From Acidobacteriaceae bacterium (GTDB taxonomy: Bacteria; Acidobacteriota; Terriglobia; Terriglobales; Acidobacteriaceae): 64,000 bases of DNA. Below, in pieces: positions 25,478 through 31,915 of this stretch (the stretch's first letter is position 1; the number at the start of each line of letters is the position of its first letter). The notes under the pieces are model-generated. The model did not search any database and was not told where the DNA came from. It saw only the letters and a program-made list of their open reading frames with translations. Position numbers and translations under genes: made by a program. The stretch lies in contig PLDC01000022.1 of the NCBI GenBank assembly GCA_003134995.1, forward strand, positions 62,001 to 126,000, in the 5' to 3' direction.

Positions 25478-26137
25478 CTACGCGCCCCTCTTAGTCTTCA
25501 ACTCCGCGAGCAATCGCTCGATCCGATCTTCTTTCTCCAGCGCAGCCAGCCGGTCCTCCACGTTATCCCCGGCAATCTCCGACTTCGCCTGGCCCACAGC
25601 CTCGGAGTGCGCCACCTTGCGCTTCATGCGGTCGAATGCGGCGGCCTTCGAGCCATCGCCTATGGCAAGACGCGCATCGCTCGCCTTGCCCACGGCGCGG
25701 GCGCGGCGATGCTGCGCAATCAGCACATCGGCCTTGGACTGAGCCTCAGCCAGCTTCTGCTCCAGTTGTCGCAGCGCCGACTTCAAATTCTCCACCTGCG
25801 CTTTCTGGTCAGCGACCTGCTGCGCGAAACTCTCACTCATGTCGCGATAGCTTTCCACGCGCAGCAGCGACGCGCGCGCCAGGTCGTCCTGCTTCTTGTC
25901 GACCGACAATTCGGCCTTGCGCATCCACTCCGCCACTTTTTCTTCGTTCTCTTTCTGCTTTTTCTCCAGCAGATGCTGGTCGGCAATCGCTATCGCCACC
26001 TGCGTCTTCACCTGCAGAAGCTGGTTCTGCATGTCAAGAATCACTTGCTTAATCATCTTCTCCGGCTCTTCAGCCTTATCGATCAGGTCGTTAAGGTTCG
26101 CCCGGACTAATGTGGAAACACGCTCCAGTAATGCCAT
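25478..26137 (-). CDS. pspA: Phage shock protein A / IM30 (ESCRT-III-like membrane-remodelling protein)
   Basis: 219 residues, almost all coiled-coil helix: ALLERVSTLVRANLNDLIDK (amphipathic helix for membrane binding), EEPEKMIKQVILDMQNQLLQ, LLEKKQKENEEKVAEWMRKA, LKSALRQLEQKLAEAQSKAD. PspA oligomers coat and repair stressed inner membrane. ATG 26137 has AAGGAG upstream. No pspBC or pspF is present. Instead the neighbours are flotillin, NfeD and small membrane proteins, as in PspA modules outside Proteobacteria. Confidence 0.93.
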   Translation of the reverse strand: MALLERVSTLVRANLNDLIDKAEEPEKMIKQVILDMQNQLLQVKTQVAIAIADQHLLEKKQKENEEKVAEWMRKAELSVDKKQDDLARASLLRVESYRDMSESFAQQVADQKAQVENLKSALRQLEQKLAEAQSKADVLIAQHRRARAVGKASDARLAIGDGSKAAAFDRMKRKVAHSEAVGQAKSEIAGDNVEDRLAALEKEDRIERLLAELKTKRGA

Positions 26138-26154
26138 GATGGACTCCTTTGTTT

Positions 26155-26285
26155 TGTAAGCTTCTAGCTTCTAGCTTCTAGCTTCTAGCTCTACTCGCAC
26201 TTACCGCATTGTCATCCTGAGCGGAGTGGATGCTTCGCAAAGCGAAGCATCCACGCAGTCGAAGGATCCCTCGCACGTCGTAGCC
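26155..26285. repeat. AGCTTCT array plus stem-loop element, copy 3
   Basis: About five tandem AGCTTCT units (26159-26190) are followed by TTGTCATCCTGAGCGGA, a perfect 13-bp hairpin GTGGATGCTTCGC-AAA-GCGAAGCATCCAC (26226-26254) and the border GCAGTCGAAGGATCCC. Confidence 0.75.
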
Positions 26286-26320
26286 AGCACCGGCTTCGCA
26301 AGGAATTTCACCTACCGCGC

Positions 26321-26539
26321 TCAGCCTTGCAATTGCCCGACCCTCTCTTCATGTGCCCGATGCAGAGCGGCGCACTCCGGACACTCCTTCGCAGTGCGCC
26401 GGAACGAAGCGCCCAGCACCATCCCAATCGCAATTCCGATACCTAGCCACGCCGCAATATGCCCAGCCAGTACTCCCGCAACCGCGCCCAGCGCCGCTCC
26501 CAGCGCAATCCCCAATCCAGTATGTTTCGATTTGTTCAT
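26321..26539 (-). CDS. Glycine-zipper membrane protein
   Basis: 72 residues: MNKSKHTGLGIALGAALGAV then AGVLAGHIAAWLGIGIAIGM, two helices with GxxxG-type spacing typical of glycine-zipper proteins, then a soluble tail with CPECAALHRAHEER, a CxxC plus His that may bind metal. ATG 26539 has GGAG upstream. It sits between the flotillin and pspA genes on the same strand and may be a small partner in the same envelope module. Confidence 0.7.
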   Translation of the reverse strand: MNKSKHTGLGIALGAALGAVAGVLAGHIAAWLGIGIAIGMVLGASFRRTAKECPECAALHRAHEERVGQLQG

Positions 26540-26626
26540 AGCTCAACTCCAAGTTCGGCTCGTATTCAGAAGCTCGTGCGGGGACAGACGCATTCGTCCG
26601 TCCCCACGAGCGCAAGCGAGGCGGCC

Positions 26627-28069
26627 TCACTTCCCCGCATCCACCACCGGAGGCTTCGCCCCCTTATCCCCAATCTGCCGCACCTTACCCAGCAACTCCC
26701 CAAGCGGCATGCCCGAAAGCGTCTCAAACAATGCCGGCACCTGCGCCGCCATCTTCGCGATGTCGGCGGTGATCTTGTTCATCCCCGACGCATCGTCGTT
26801 TCCAGTTGAGACAATCGTGATCTTGTCGACATTCGCCAAAGGACTGGCCAACGCCTTCACGATCTCTGGCATGGCGGTGAACAACCGATCGATCACAGCC
26901 GCCTGGTTGTATCCCAGATAGGCCTCGGCCTTCACGTTCATAGCCTTGGCTTCGGCTTCGCCCTTCTTGAAAATAATTTCGGACTCAGCCTCGCCCTGCG
27001 CGCGTATAGACGAAGCATGACCTTCGGCTTCCGAGATCAGGCGCTGCTTCTCGGCCGCCGCCATAGTTTCAATCCGCTGACGATCGACTTCCGCCGGCTT
27101 CAACACAGTCGCAATCAGTTCTTTTTCGCGACGGTTGATTTCAGCTTCCTGCACCTTCACCTGCTGCTCTTTCTCGATCTGCTGCACCTTCACCTGCTCA
27201 GCCACAACCTGCTGCTGCATGATGTTGGTCTGGATGTCATAAGCTTTATCGGCTTGCGCCTGCTGCCGCTTCGTGACTTCCAGGAATTGCGCCTTCTTCA
27301 CTTCCAGGTCGCGCTGCGATTCCGCCTGCTTGCCCAGCGACAAAGTTTCCGCCAGCACGCGCTCCTGATCTGCCTGCGCCTTGGCCACAGCCGATTCCCG
27401 CTGCGCCAGCGCACGCTTGATCGCCGTATCGCGATCCGCTTCCGCCGTGGCCACATCGGCGTCGCGCTTGATGCGCGCCACATCCGGCTTGCCCATGTTC
27501 GTGATGTACTCGTTCTTGTCGCGCACTTCCTTAATGGTGAACGAAATGACTTCGAGCCCCATCTTGTTCATGTCCTCAGCACAGGTGCCGCGCATGCGGT
27601 CCGAAACCATCTCCGGCTGTTTCACAATTTCTTCCACCGTAAGCTGCCCGATAATGCCGCGCAGATGGCCTTCCATCACCAACCGGATCAAAGCTTCGCG
27701 CTCCTGATCTGACTTGGTAAGGAATTGCTCGGCCGCCGTCAGCACAGATTCGCGGTCAGACTTCACTTTGATCTGCGCCACAGCCTCCACCGTCACCGCA
27801 ACGCCCTGCTTCGTATAAAGATCTTGCTGCGGGGCCACGTCGAAAGACATCAACTCCAGGGACAGATCCTTGCAAACCTGCACCATAGGCAGCACCAGCG
27901 TGCCGTGCCCTTGCACCACGCGCGTCCCACCCAGGCCATACACAATGAGCGCCTCGTGCGGCCCGGCTTTGCGATAAAGCCTGGCCATCGCGCTCATCAG
28001 GAACAGAAGGACCATCAATCCCAACCCGACAATGATCCAAATCTCCACCATCCGTGACATCTCTGGCAT
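26627..28069 (-). CDS. Flotillin-family SPFH protein (YqiK/FloT-like)
   Basis: 480 residues, from ATG 28069 behind GAGGAGG. One N-terminal membrane helix (WIIVGLGLMVLLFLMSAMA), the SPFH/PHB domain (AGPHEALIVYGLGG, GVAVTVEAVAQIKV, HLRGIIGQLTVEEI, EVISFTIKEVRD), a long EA-rich coiled coil (RDTAIKRALAQRESAVAKAQ onward) and a hydrophobic C-terminal part with ALASPLANVDKITIVS. Flotillins scaffold ordered membrane microdomains and normally work with an NfeD protein. Here nfeD is just upstream and pspA downstream, so a membrane-integrity module is likely. Confidence 0.94.
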   Translation of the reverse strand: MPEMSRMVEIWIIVGLGLMVLLFLMSAMARLYRKAGPHEALIVYGLGGTRVVQGHGTLVLPMVQVCKDLSLELMSFDVAPQQDLYTKQGVAVTVEAVAQIKVKSDRESVLTAAEQFLTKSDQEREALIRLVMEGHLRGIIGQLTVEEIVKQPEMVSDRMRGTCAEDMNKMGLEVISFTIKEVRDKNEYITNMGKPDVARIKRDADVATAEADRDTAIKRALAQRESAVAKAQADQERVLAETLSLGKQAESQRDLEVKKAQFLEVTKRQQAQADKAYDIQTNIMQQQVVAEQVKVQQIEKEQQVKVQEAEINRREKELIATVLKPAEVDRQRIETMAAAEKQRLISEAEGHASSIRAQGEAESEIIFKKGEAEAKAMNVKAEAYLGYNQAAVIDRLFTAMPEIVKALASPLANVDKITIVSTGNDDASGMNKITADIAKMAAQVPALFETLSGMPLGELLGKVRQIGDKGAKPPVVDAGK

Positions 28070-28134
28070 AACGCCTCCTCTTAGAAATGCAGTCCCGCAA
28101 TAAAGGTTCGTATCGCTAATGCTCGTATCAGGGC

Positions 28135-28310
28135 ATGCAAAGATTCGTATCAGGGTATGCCTTTAGGCATAGCGCAAAAGGTCATCAAGCCCTGCGCCTT
28201 CAGGCGCTGTTTTCGAAACTCAAACCCTCCCTGATTTTGGGCGGAGCAGCGCTTCAGCGCTGCGTAAAACCGCCCATTATCGAATCGGCTTTAGCCGCTG
28301 AGGTCAAACA
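28135..28310. repeat. TTCA-loop hairpin cluster
   Basis: The 248-bp gap between nfeD and the flotillin gene holds three short hairpins: GCGCC-TTCA-GGCGC (28194-28207), GCAGCGC-TTCA-GCGCTGC (28246-28263) and CGGCT-TT-AGCCG (28286-28297), the last followed by CTGAGGTC. Related hairpins occur at 50740, 50779 and 53961. Confidence 0.65.
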
Positions 28311-28317
28311 GCACTCC

Positions 28318-28959
28318 TCACTCGTCCCCAGACATCTCACTCCACAACCTCACGTAAGCAATCCCCTTCTCGTAACGTGTCACCACCACCTCAGTTCCCT
28401 TGGCGATGGCGGTAGCATCGTCGCTGCGTGCTCCGCACACCCGCCGCGTCCCCATCTGCGAATAGACGATCTCCCCCGTACCACCTTCGCGGATCGGACA
28501 CGAAACCTTCCCCAGCACGCCAACCATTTCGTAATCGGCGGGATCCATGTTCTCGTCGTTTGACATCAGCACCTTGGTGAGAAACAAAAAAATAACTCCT
28601 CCTCCCACCAACCCACTCGCCACAGAAGCTAGCAGTCCCAGCCCAACTTGCAGCGTGGAGTAACGGGTCAGCAAATAGCCCATCCCGCCGAACCAGGCCA
28701 GGAATGCCGCCACGGTTGGAGGATTCAGCGGCGAGACATGCCCGCCCTGCCCTACGCGGGTGCCTTTGCCGCCGACGCCGCTTCCCTGTCCCGCAGACCC
28801 GTGCGCCGCAGGCAAATCGCCCCCACCCACGTGCGCATGACCGTGCGGAAAATCAAAATGCCCGCGCGGACTACCCAGCAGAAACGAAAAGAAACTGAAG
28901 CAGAATCCCACAGCGAAACAGACCAGGTAGAAGTCCGCCCATGTTACTGAATAATTCAT
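28318..28959 (-). CDS. NfeD-like membrane protein with OB-fold domain
   Basis: 213 residues. An N-terminal helix (FYLVCFAVGFCFSFFSFLLG), a long His/Gly-rich loop (residues about 33-75, HFDFPHGHAHVGGGD), two further helices (VAAFLAWFGGMGYLL and GLGLLASVASGLVGGGVIFL) and a C-terminal NfeD/YuaF-type beta-barrel (EMVGVLGKVSCPIREGGTGE, KGTEVVVTRYEKGIAYV). NfeD proteins accompany flotillins and slipins in microdomains. Its ATG overlaps the regulator stop (ATGA), so the two are translationally coupled. The His-rich loop is unusual and could bind metal. Confidence 0.85.
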   Translation of the reverse strand: MNYSVTWADFYLVCFAVGFCFSFFSFLLGSPRGHFDFPHGHAHVGGGDLPAAHGSAGQGSGVGGKGTRVGQGGHVSPLNPPTVAAFLAWFGGMGYLLTRYSTLQVGLGLLASVASGLVGGGVIFLFLTKVLMSNDENMDPADYEMVGVLGKVSCPIREGGTGEIVYSQMGTRRVCGARSDDATAIAKGTEVVVTRYEKGIAYVRLWSEMSGDE

Positions 28960-29525
28960 CGGATTCTCCTCCCTTCTGCGCTCGACGCGCGGCTCTGATA
29001 ATCACGGTGATGCTTGTCTGAACCGTGATTCCGACGCTCGCGATTTCCGTTCGCCACTAACTCAGGTCTCAAAGCCTCCAGTAGGCGCTCTGCCAACCCC
29101 GGCGTGTCCAGAATCGCACCCAACAGCAGCAGCGAGCGCCGCGTATCTTTCTCGCGCGCAGCTTTAATCAGCACCTCGCTCACTTCCGGATCACCCACAA
29201 ACTTTTCCGAACCTTGCAGCAGCCAGACATCAAGCTGGCCCTCCGTCGTCCGCAAATCTGAGGTCAGCTCCGTGTGATAACCTTCCGGGTCATCCACCAG
29301 AAAACCGGGATGCACCTTGAAAAACTTCGCCAGCAGCGCCCGCGACGATTGCGTCATATGGGGCCGTGCCCCGTTCTCGATCTGTGACAAATACGACTGG
29401 CTGATGCTCTTGCGCAACTCTTGCCGCACCGCCTTCACCATCTCCTGCTGCGTCATCGGACGGCCCAAGTCGCGCAACGATCCCTCCACCTCGCGCAGAT
29501 AACGGATTTTCTCTCCCAGTTTCAT
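28956..29525 (-). CDS. XRE-family transcriptional regulator of the nfeD-flotillin cluster
   Basis: 189 residues from ATG 29525 (MKLGEKIRYLREVEGSLRDL). The HTH is at about residues 22-52 (GRPMTQQEMVKAVRQELRKS, ISQSYLSQIENGARP), followed by a DNA-binding extension and a C-terminal helical part (KAAREKDTRRSLLLLGAILD) with an arginine-rich tail. Coupling to nfeD suggests it senses and controls this membrane module. ATGs upstream (29570, 29540) lie within the promoter, so 29525 is the best start. Confidence 0.87.
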   Translation of the reverse strand: MKLGEKIRYLREVEGSLRDLGRPMTQQEMVKAVRQELRKSISQSYLSQIENGARPHMTQSSRALLAKFFKVHPGFLVDDPEGYHTELTSDLRTTEGQLDVWLLQGSEKFVGDPEVSEVLIKAAREKDTRRSLLLLGAILDTPGLAERLLEALRPELVANGNRERRNHGSDKHHRDYQSRASSAEGRRIR

Positions 29526-29541
29526 ATTACAGATTGACATA

Positions 29542-29570
29542 GTTATATTGCAATATGCGATGCATGTCAA
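29542..29570 (-). promoter_or_regulatory. Promoter and palindrome for the XRE-nfeD operon
   Basis: Minus-strand TTGACA (29570-29565), 17-bp spacer, TATAAC (29547-29542). ATATTGCAATAT, a perfect 12-bp palindrome (29545-29556), overlaps the -10 and fits an autoregulatory operator. The expected transcription start is about 9-12 nt before ATG 29525, leaving almost no leader. Confidence 0.7.
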
Positions 29571-29615
29571 GATTTTGATTTACCGTGTTTTGAAGGGGTT
29601 ACAGCACAGCCTGCG

Positions 29616-30473
29616 CTACAGTCCCGCTTCGATGCGCGAACGTGGATCGAGATAATCGCGCAGCGCGTCTCCGATGAAGTTGAAGCTCAGCACCGCGAGC
29701 ATCACAGCGAGCGCAGGAAAGAGAACGAGATGCGGCGCGTCGAAAAGATGAGCGCGGCCATCGTTGAGCATGGTGCCCCAACTGGCCGTCGGTGGCGGCA
29801 CTCCGAGACCCAAGAAACTCATCGTGGCTTCAGCGAGGATCGCTCCGGCCATGCCGATCGCCGCCTGCACGATCACAGGCTGAATAATGTTAGGCAGAAT
29901 ATGGCGGACGATGATGCGCAGGTCGTTCGCCCCGAGTGCGCGCGCGGCTTCGACGAATTCGCGCTCGCGCGCGGCGAGCACTTGTCCGCGAACCAGGCGC
30001 GCGTAGCCAACCCATCCCCCAAGCGATAGCGCGAGCACAAGATTGAAGATGCCAGGCCCGCGGAACGCGACGAACGCAATCGCCAAAAGAATTCCAGGGA
30101 ACGAGAGAAATGCGTTCATCAGGATGACGTTGACGAAGCGGTCGATGCCTCCTCCGTAGTAGCCGGCGATGGAGCCGATGATGAGGCCGAGCGCGAGCGA
30201 CGTAATCACAATGCTGCTGCCTACGAGCATCGAAATACGCGCGCCGTAGATGATGCGGGAGAGAATGTCGCGTCCAAGTTCGTCGGTGCCAAACCAGTGC
30301 GCGTGCGACGGCGTGTTGAGCCGAGCGGAAAGATTGATGCCAGCGGGATCTTGTGGCGCGATCCAGGGCGCGAACAGAGCGAAGATTATGAAGAGGATCA
30401 CGAGCACCACACCTGTGGCTGCGAGCGGGTTGTGGCGAGCGGTTCGGCGAAACGAGATGGCAGTGGTGGACAT
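29616..30473 (-). CDS. Peptide/nickel-type ABC transporter permease (DppC-like), orphan
   Basis: 285 residues with the OppC_N segment (NPLAATGVVLVILFIIFALF, APWIAPQDPAGINLSARLNT), DppC signature HWFGTDELGRDILSRIIYGA, six membrane helices and the EAA loop EFVEAARALGANDLRIIVRH, then HILPNIIQPV. It ends with GDALRDYLDPRSR. This inner-membrane subunit normally pairs with DppB, two ATPases and a binding protein. None of these is adjacent, so it must work with distant subunits or be a remnant. Confidence 0.92.
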   Translation of the reverse strand: MSTTAISFRRTARHNPLAATGVVLVILFIIFALFAPWIAPQDPAGINLSARLNTPSHAHWFGTDELGRDILSRIIYGARISMLVGSSIVITSLALGLIIGSIAGYYGGGIDRFVNVILMNAFLSFPGILLAIAFVAFRGPGIFNLVLALSLGGWVGYARLVRGQVLAAREREFVEAARALGANDLRIIVRHILPNIIQPVIVQAAIGMAGAILAEATMSFLGLGVPPPTASWGTMLNDGRAHLFDAPHLVLFPALAVMLAVLSFNFIGDALRDYLDPRSRIEAGL

Positions 30474-30672
30474 GATTCGATCACATGCTTGGATCTATAC
30501 GGGCCATCTTAGATGCTATGGCTGGCTGGCGCAAAGGTATGCCCGCAAATCGCTTGAATGTTCCAGTTGGAACATTCAAAAAAGCACAAAATGAATCGGC
30601 CTAAGTCGTTGATTCTTCGTGTCGCCTGTCAGTGTTTTCAATAGAATCAATGGGTTAGGCTGTGGAAAAAAT

Positions 30673-30741
30673 GTCTACTTTCGAGGACGCTCAATGTCTA
30701 CTAAAGTAGACTTGACAAGTGCACGACGTACTTTTTATGGT
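30673..30741 (+). promoter_or_regulatory. Promoter and operator of orphan HTH gene
   Basis: GTCTACT half-site at 30673, then palindrome GTCTACT-AA-AGTAGAC (30696-30711/30702), directly abutting TTGACA (30712-30717); 18-bp spacer; TATGGT (30736-30741). Predicted transcription begins about 7 nt later, at or next to ATG 30748, so the mRNA would be leaderless. The repeated half-sites indicate autoregulation. Confidence 0.7.
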
Positions 30742-30747
30742 ACAGGG

Positions 30748-31044
30748 ATGGACGGCATAAAAAGAGTGCGCAGGAGTCGTGTAGCGGCGAAGGTTGCTGC
30801 GTTTTTGAACCGGGAAAACATCTACGGGAAAATGCAGGCGACCCCAGTCAAGGAGCGCGTTACTTCGCAGTTGGCTGCCGCAATGAAGAGGAAAAAGATT
30901 TCCAAATCCCGCATGGCGGTATTGCTGAAGACTAGCCGGTCGCAGGTTGATCGGATCCTCGATCCGAAACGCGACAGCACGGTAGGAAGTTTGCAGCGCG
31001 CGGCGGCCTTGGTGGGGCGGCATGTCGTGATTCAGTTGGTTTAG
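30748..31044 (+). CDS. HTH antitoxin-like regulator (HigA/XRE type), no toxin adjacent
   Basis: 98 residues from ATG 30748; in-frame ATGs at 30694 and further upstream lie within the operator and promoter. The C-terminal HTH is clear: RVTSQLAAAMKRKKISKSRM, AVLLKTSRSQVDRILDPKRD, TVGSLQRAAALVGRHVVIQL. This is the pattern of antitoxin-type XRE proteins paired with HigB/RelE-like toxins. No toxin frame is present upstream (30474-30747 is non-coding) or downstream. It may be a solitary autorepressor. Confidence 0.75.
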   Translation: MDGIKRVRRSRVAAKVAAFLNRENIYGKMQATPVKERVTSQLAAAMKRKKISKSRMAVLLKTSRSQVDRILDPKRDSTVGSLQRAAALVGRHVVIQLV

Positions 31045-31082
31045 AACGCCGCAGCAGCCGACGGGAAGGACAAAATCAACAA

Positions 31083-31118
31083 CTTAACCGCGGAGGACAC
31101 ACGAGTTCACTGGGTAAA
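31083..31118. repeat. 36-bp direct repeat left of vapBC
   Basis: CTTAACCGCGGAGGACACAC followed by GAGTTCACTGGGTAAA. It matches 31865-31900 at 30 of 36 positions without gaps; the vapBC operon lies between. Confidence 0.65.
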
Positions 31119-31136
31119 GCGACCCACTCGATTCTG

Positions 31137-31562
31137 TTACGACGCGTCAACGAATGGATTCTCTATGCGGATGCCGGCGATTCTTTGTTTAGCGTTCAGA
31201 TCTTCTGAAAGAATGCGCTCAGCCCCAGACTTGGCCGCGGAAGCAACGATCAGTGCATCCCAAAACCCGATGCGAGCTTCATCTTCGATGCGGAAAGCGG
31301 CCGCAATCTCGCTGGGCGTGGTTTCGATGCACCAGATGGAATAGCTGCTGACCACGAGCCGCGCTACGTCTTTGGGAAGGGGCGTCGCAATCTTTCGCGT
31401 AACGTTCACATAAAATTCCTGCAGTACTTGCATACTCAGAACGCCGGTTCGTTCGCTCCATAATTCGCGCAGAACACTCTTGGCCGCCTCGTGTTTATCT
31501 TTCGCATCGACATCGTGGGCGTAGATCAAGATGTTCGTGTCGACGAATGTCTTAGCGCTCAT
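31137..31562 (-). CDS. vapC: VapC-family PIN-domain toxin
   Basis: 141 residues of a PIN ribonuclease. Acidic catalytic residues are in place: FVDTNILIYAHD (Asp8), LQEFYVNVTRK (Glu), IGFWDALIVASAAKSGA (Asp), and a final Asp in RILSEDLNAKQ. VapC toxins usually cleave initiator tRNA or rRNA. It overlaps the antitoxin gene by 11 nt, antitoxin first, the standard vapBC order. The toxin looks intact. Confidence 0.9.
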   Translation of the reverse strand: MSAKTFVDTNILIYAHDVDAKDKHEAAKSVLRELWSERTGVLSMQVLQEFYVNVTRKIATPLPKDVARLVVSSYSIWCIETTPSEIAAAFRIEDEARIGFWDALIVASAAKSGAERILSEDLNAKQRIAGIRIENPFVDAS

Positions 31563-31788
31563 GCCATTCGTCCCGGCTGGCGCGAATTACCCCTCCCAGA
31601 TGAAAACCCTGGTCTAGAAGGAGCGCAGCCTGTCGTTCGGCGCGCTCGTAGGCTTCCTGCTGGCCGACTAGAGTCTCAATCTGCTGGGCTAACAGACGGC
31701 TGATAGAAGAACCCTGTTGGGCTGCCAAGATTTTGACCTTGCGAAGAGTCTGTTGGCTAAGGCTGACCGTAACATTCTGCTTTATCAT
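31552..31788 (-). CDS. vapB: VapB-type antitoxin (RHH family)
   Basis: 78 residues from ATG 31788 (MIKQNVTVSLSQQTLRKVKI), a ribbon-helix-helix segment followed by LAAQQGSSISRLLAQQIETL and a toxin-binding tail (AALLLDQGFHLGGVIRASRD). ATG 31800 is also in frame, but it overlaps the TATAAT -10 element, so 31788 is preferred. It binds VapC and the operator pair immediately upstream. Confidence 0.83.
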   Translation of the reverse strand: MIKQNVTVSLSQQTLRKVKILAAQQGSSISRLLAQQIETLVGQQEAYERAERQAALLLDQGFHLGGVIRASRDEWHER

Positions 31789-31798
31789 AGTTTTGGAC

Positions 31799-31838
31799 AT
31801 TATAACACGTAGTATACGTGTACCACGTATTTTACGTG
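31799..31838 (-). promoter_or_regulatory. vapBC promoter with two tandem palindromic operators
   Basis: Two 15-bp palindromes, CACGTA-GTA-TACGTG (31806-31820) and CACGTA-TTT-TACGTG (31824-31838), have centres 18 bp apart. TATAAT (minus strand, 31804-31799) follows directly. Transcription should start near 31788-31792, giving a leaderless vapB mRNA. Confidence 0.75.
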
Positions 31839-31864
31839 TCTCTAAGGGACACAAAGGTCAAACG

Positions 31865-31900
31865 CTTAAACACAGAGGACACAGGAGTTCACAGGGTAGA
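31865..31900. repeat. 36-bp direct repeat right of vapBC
   Basis: CTTAAACACAGAGGACACAG followed by GAGTTCACAGGGTAGA, 83% identical to 31083-31118. It belongs to the CACAGAGGACACAGAG-type intergenic repeats. Confidence 0.65.
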
Positions 31901-31915
31901 TCACGAACTCACCTT

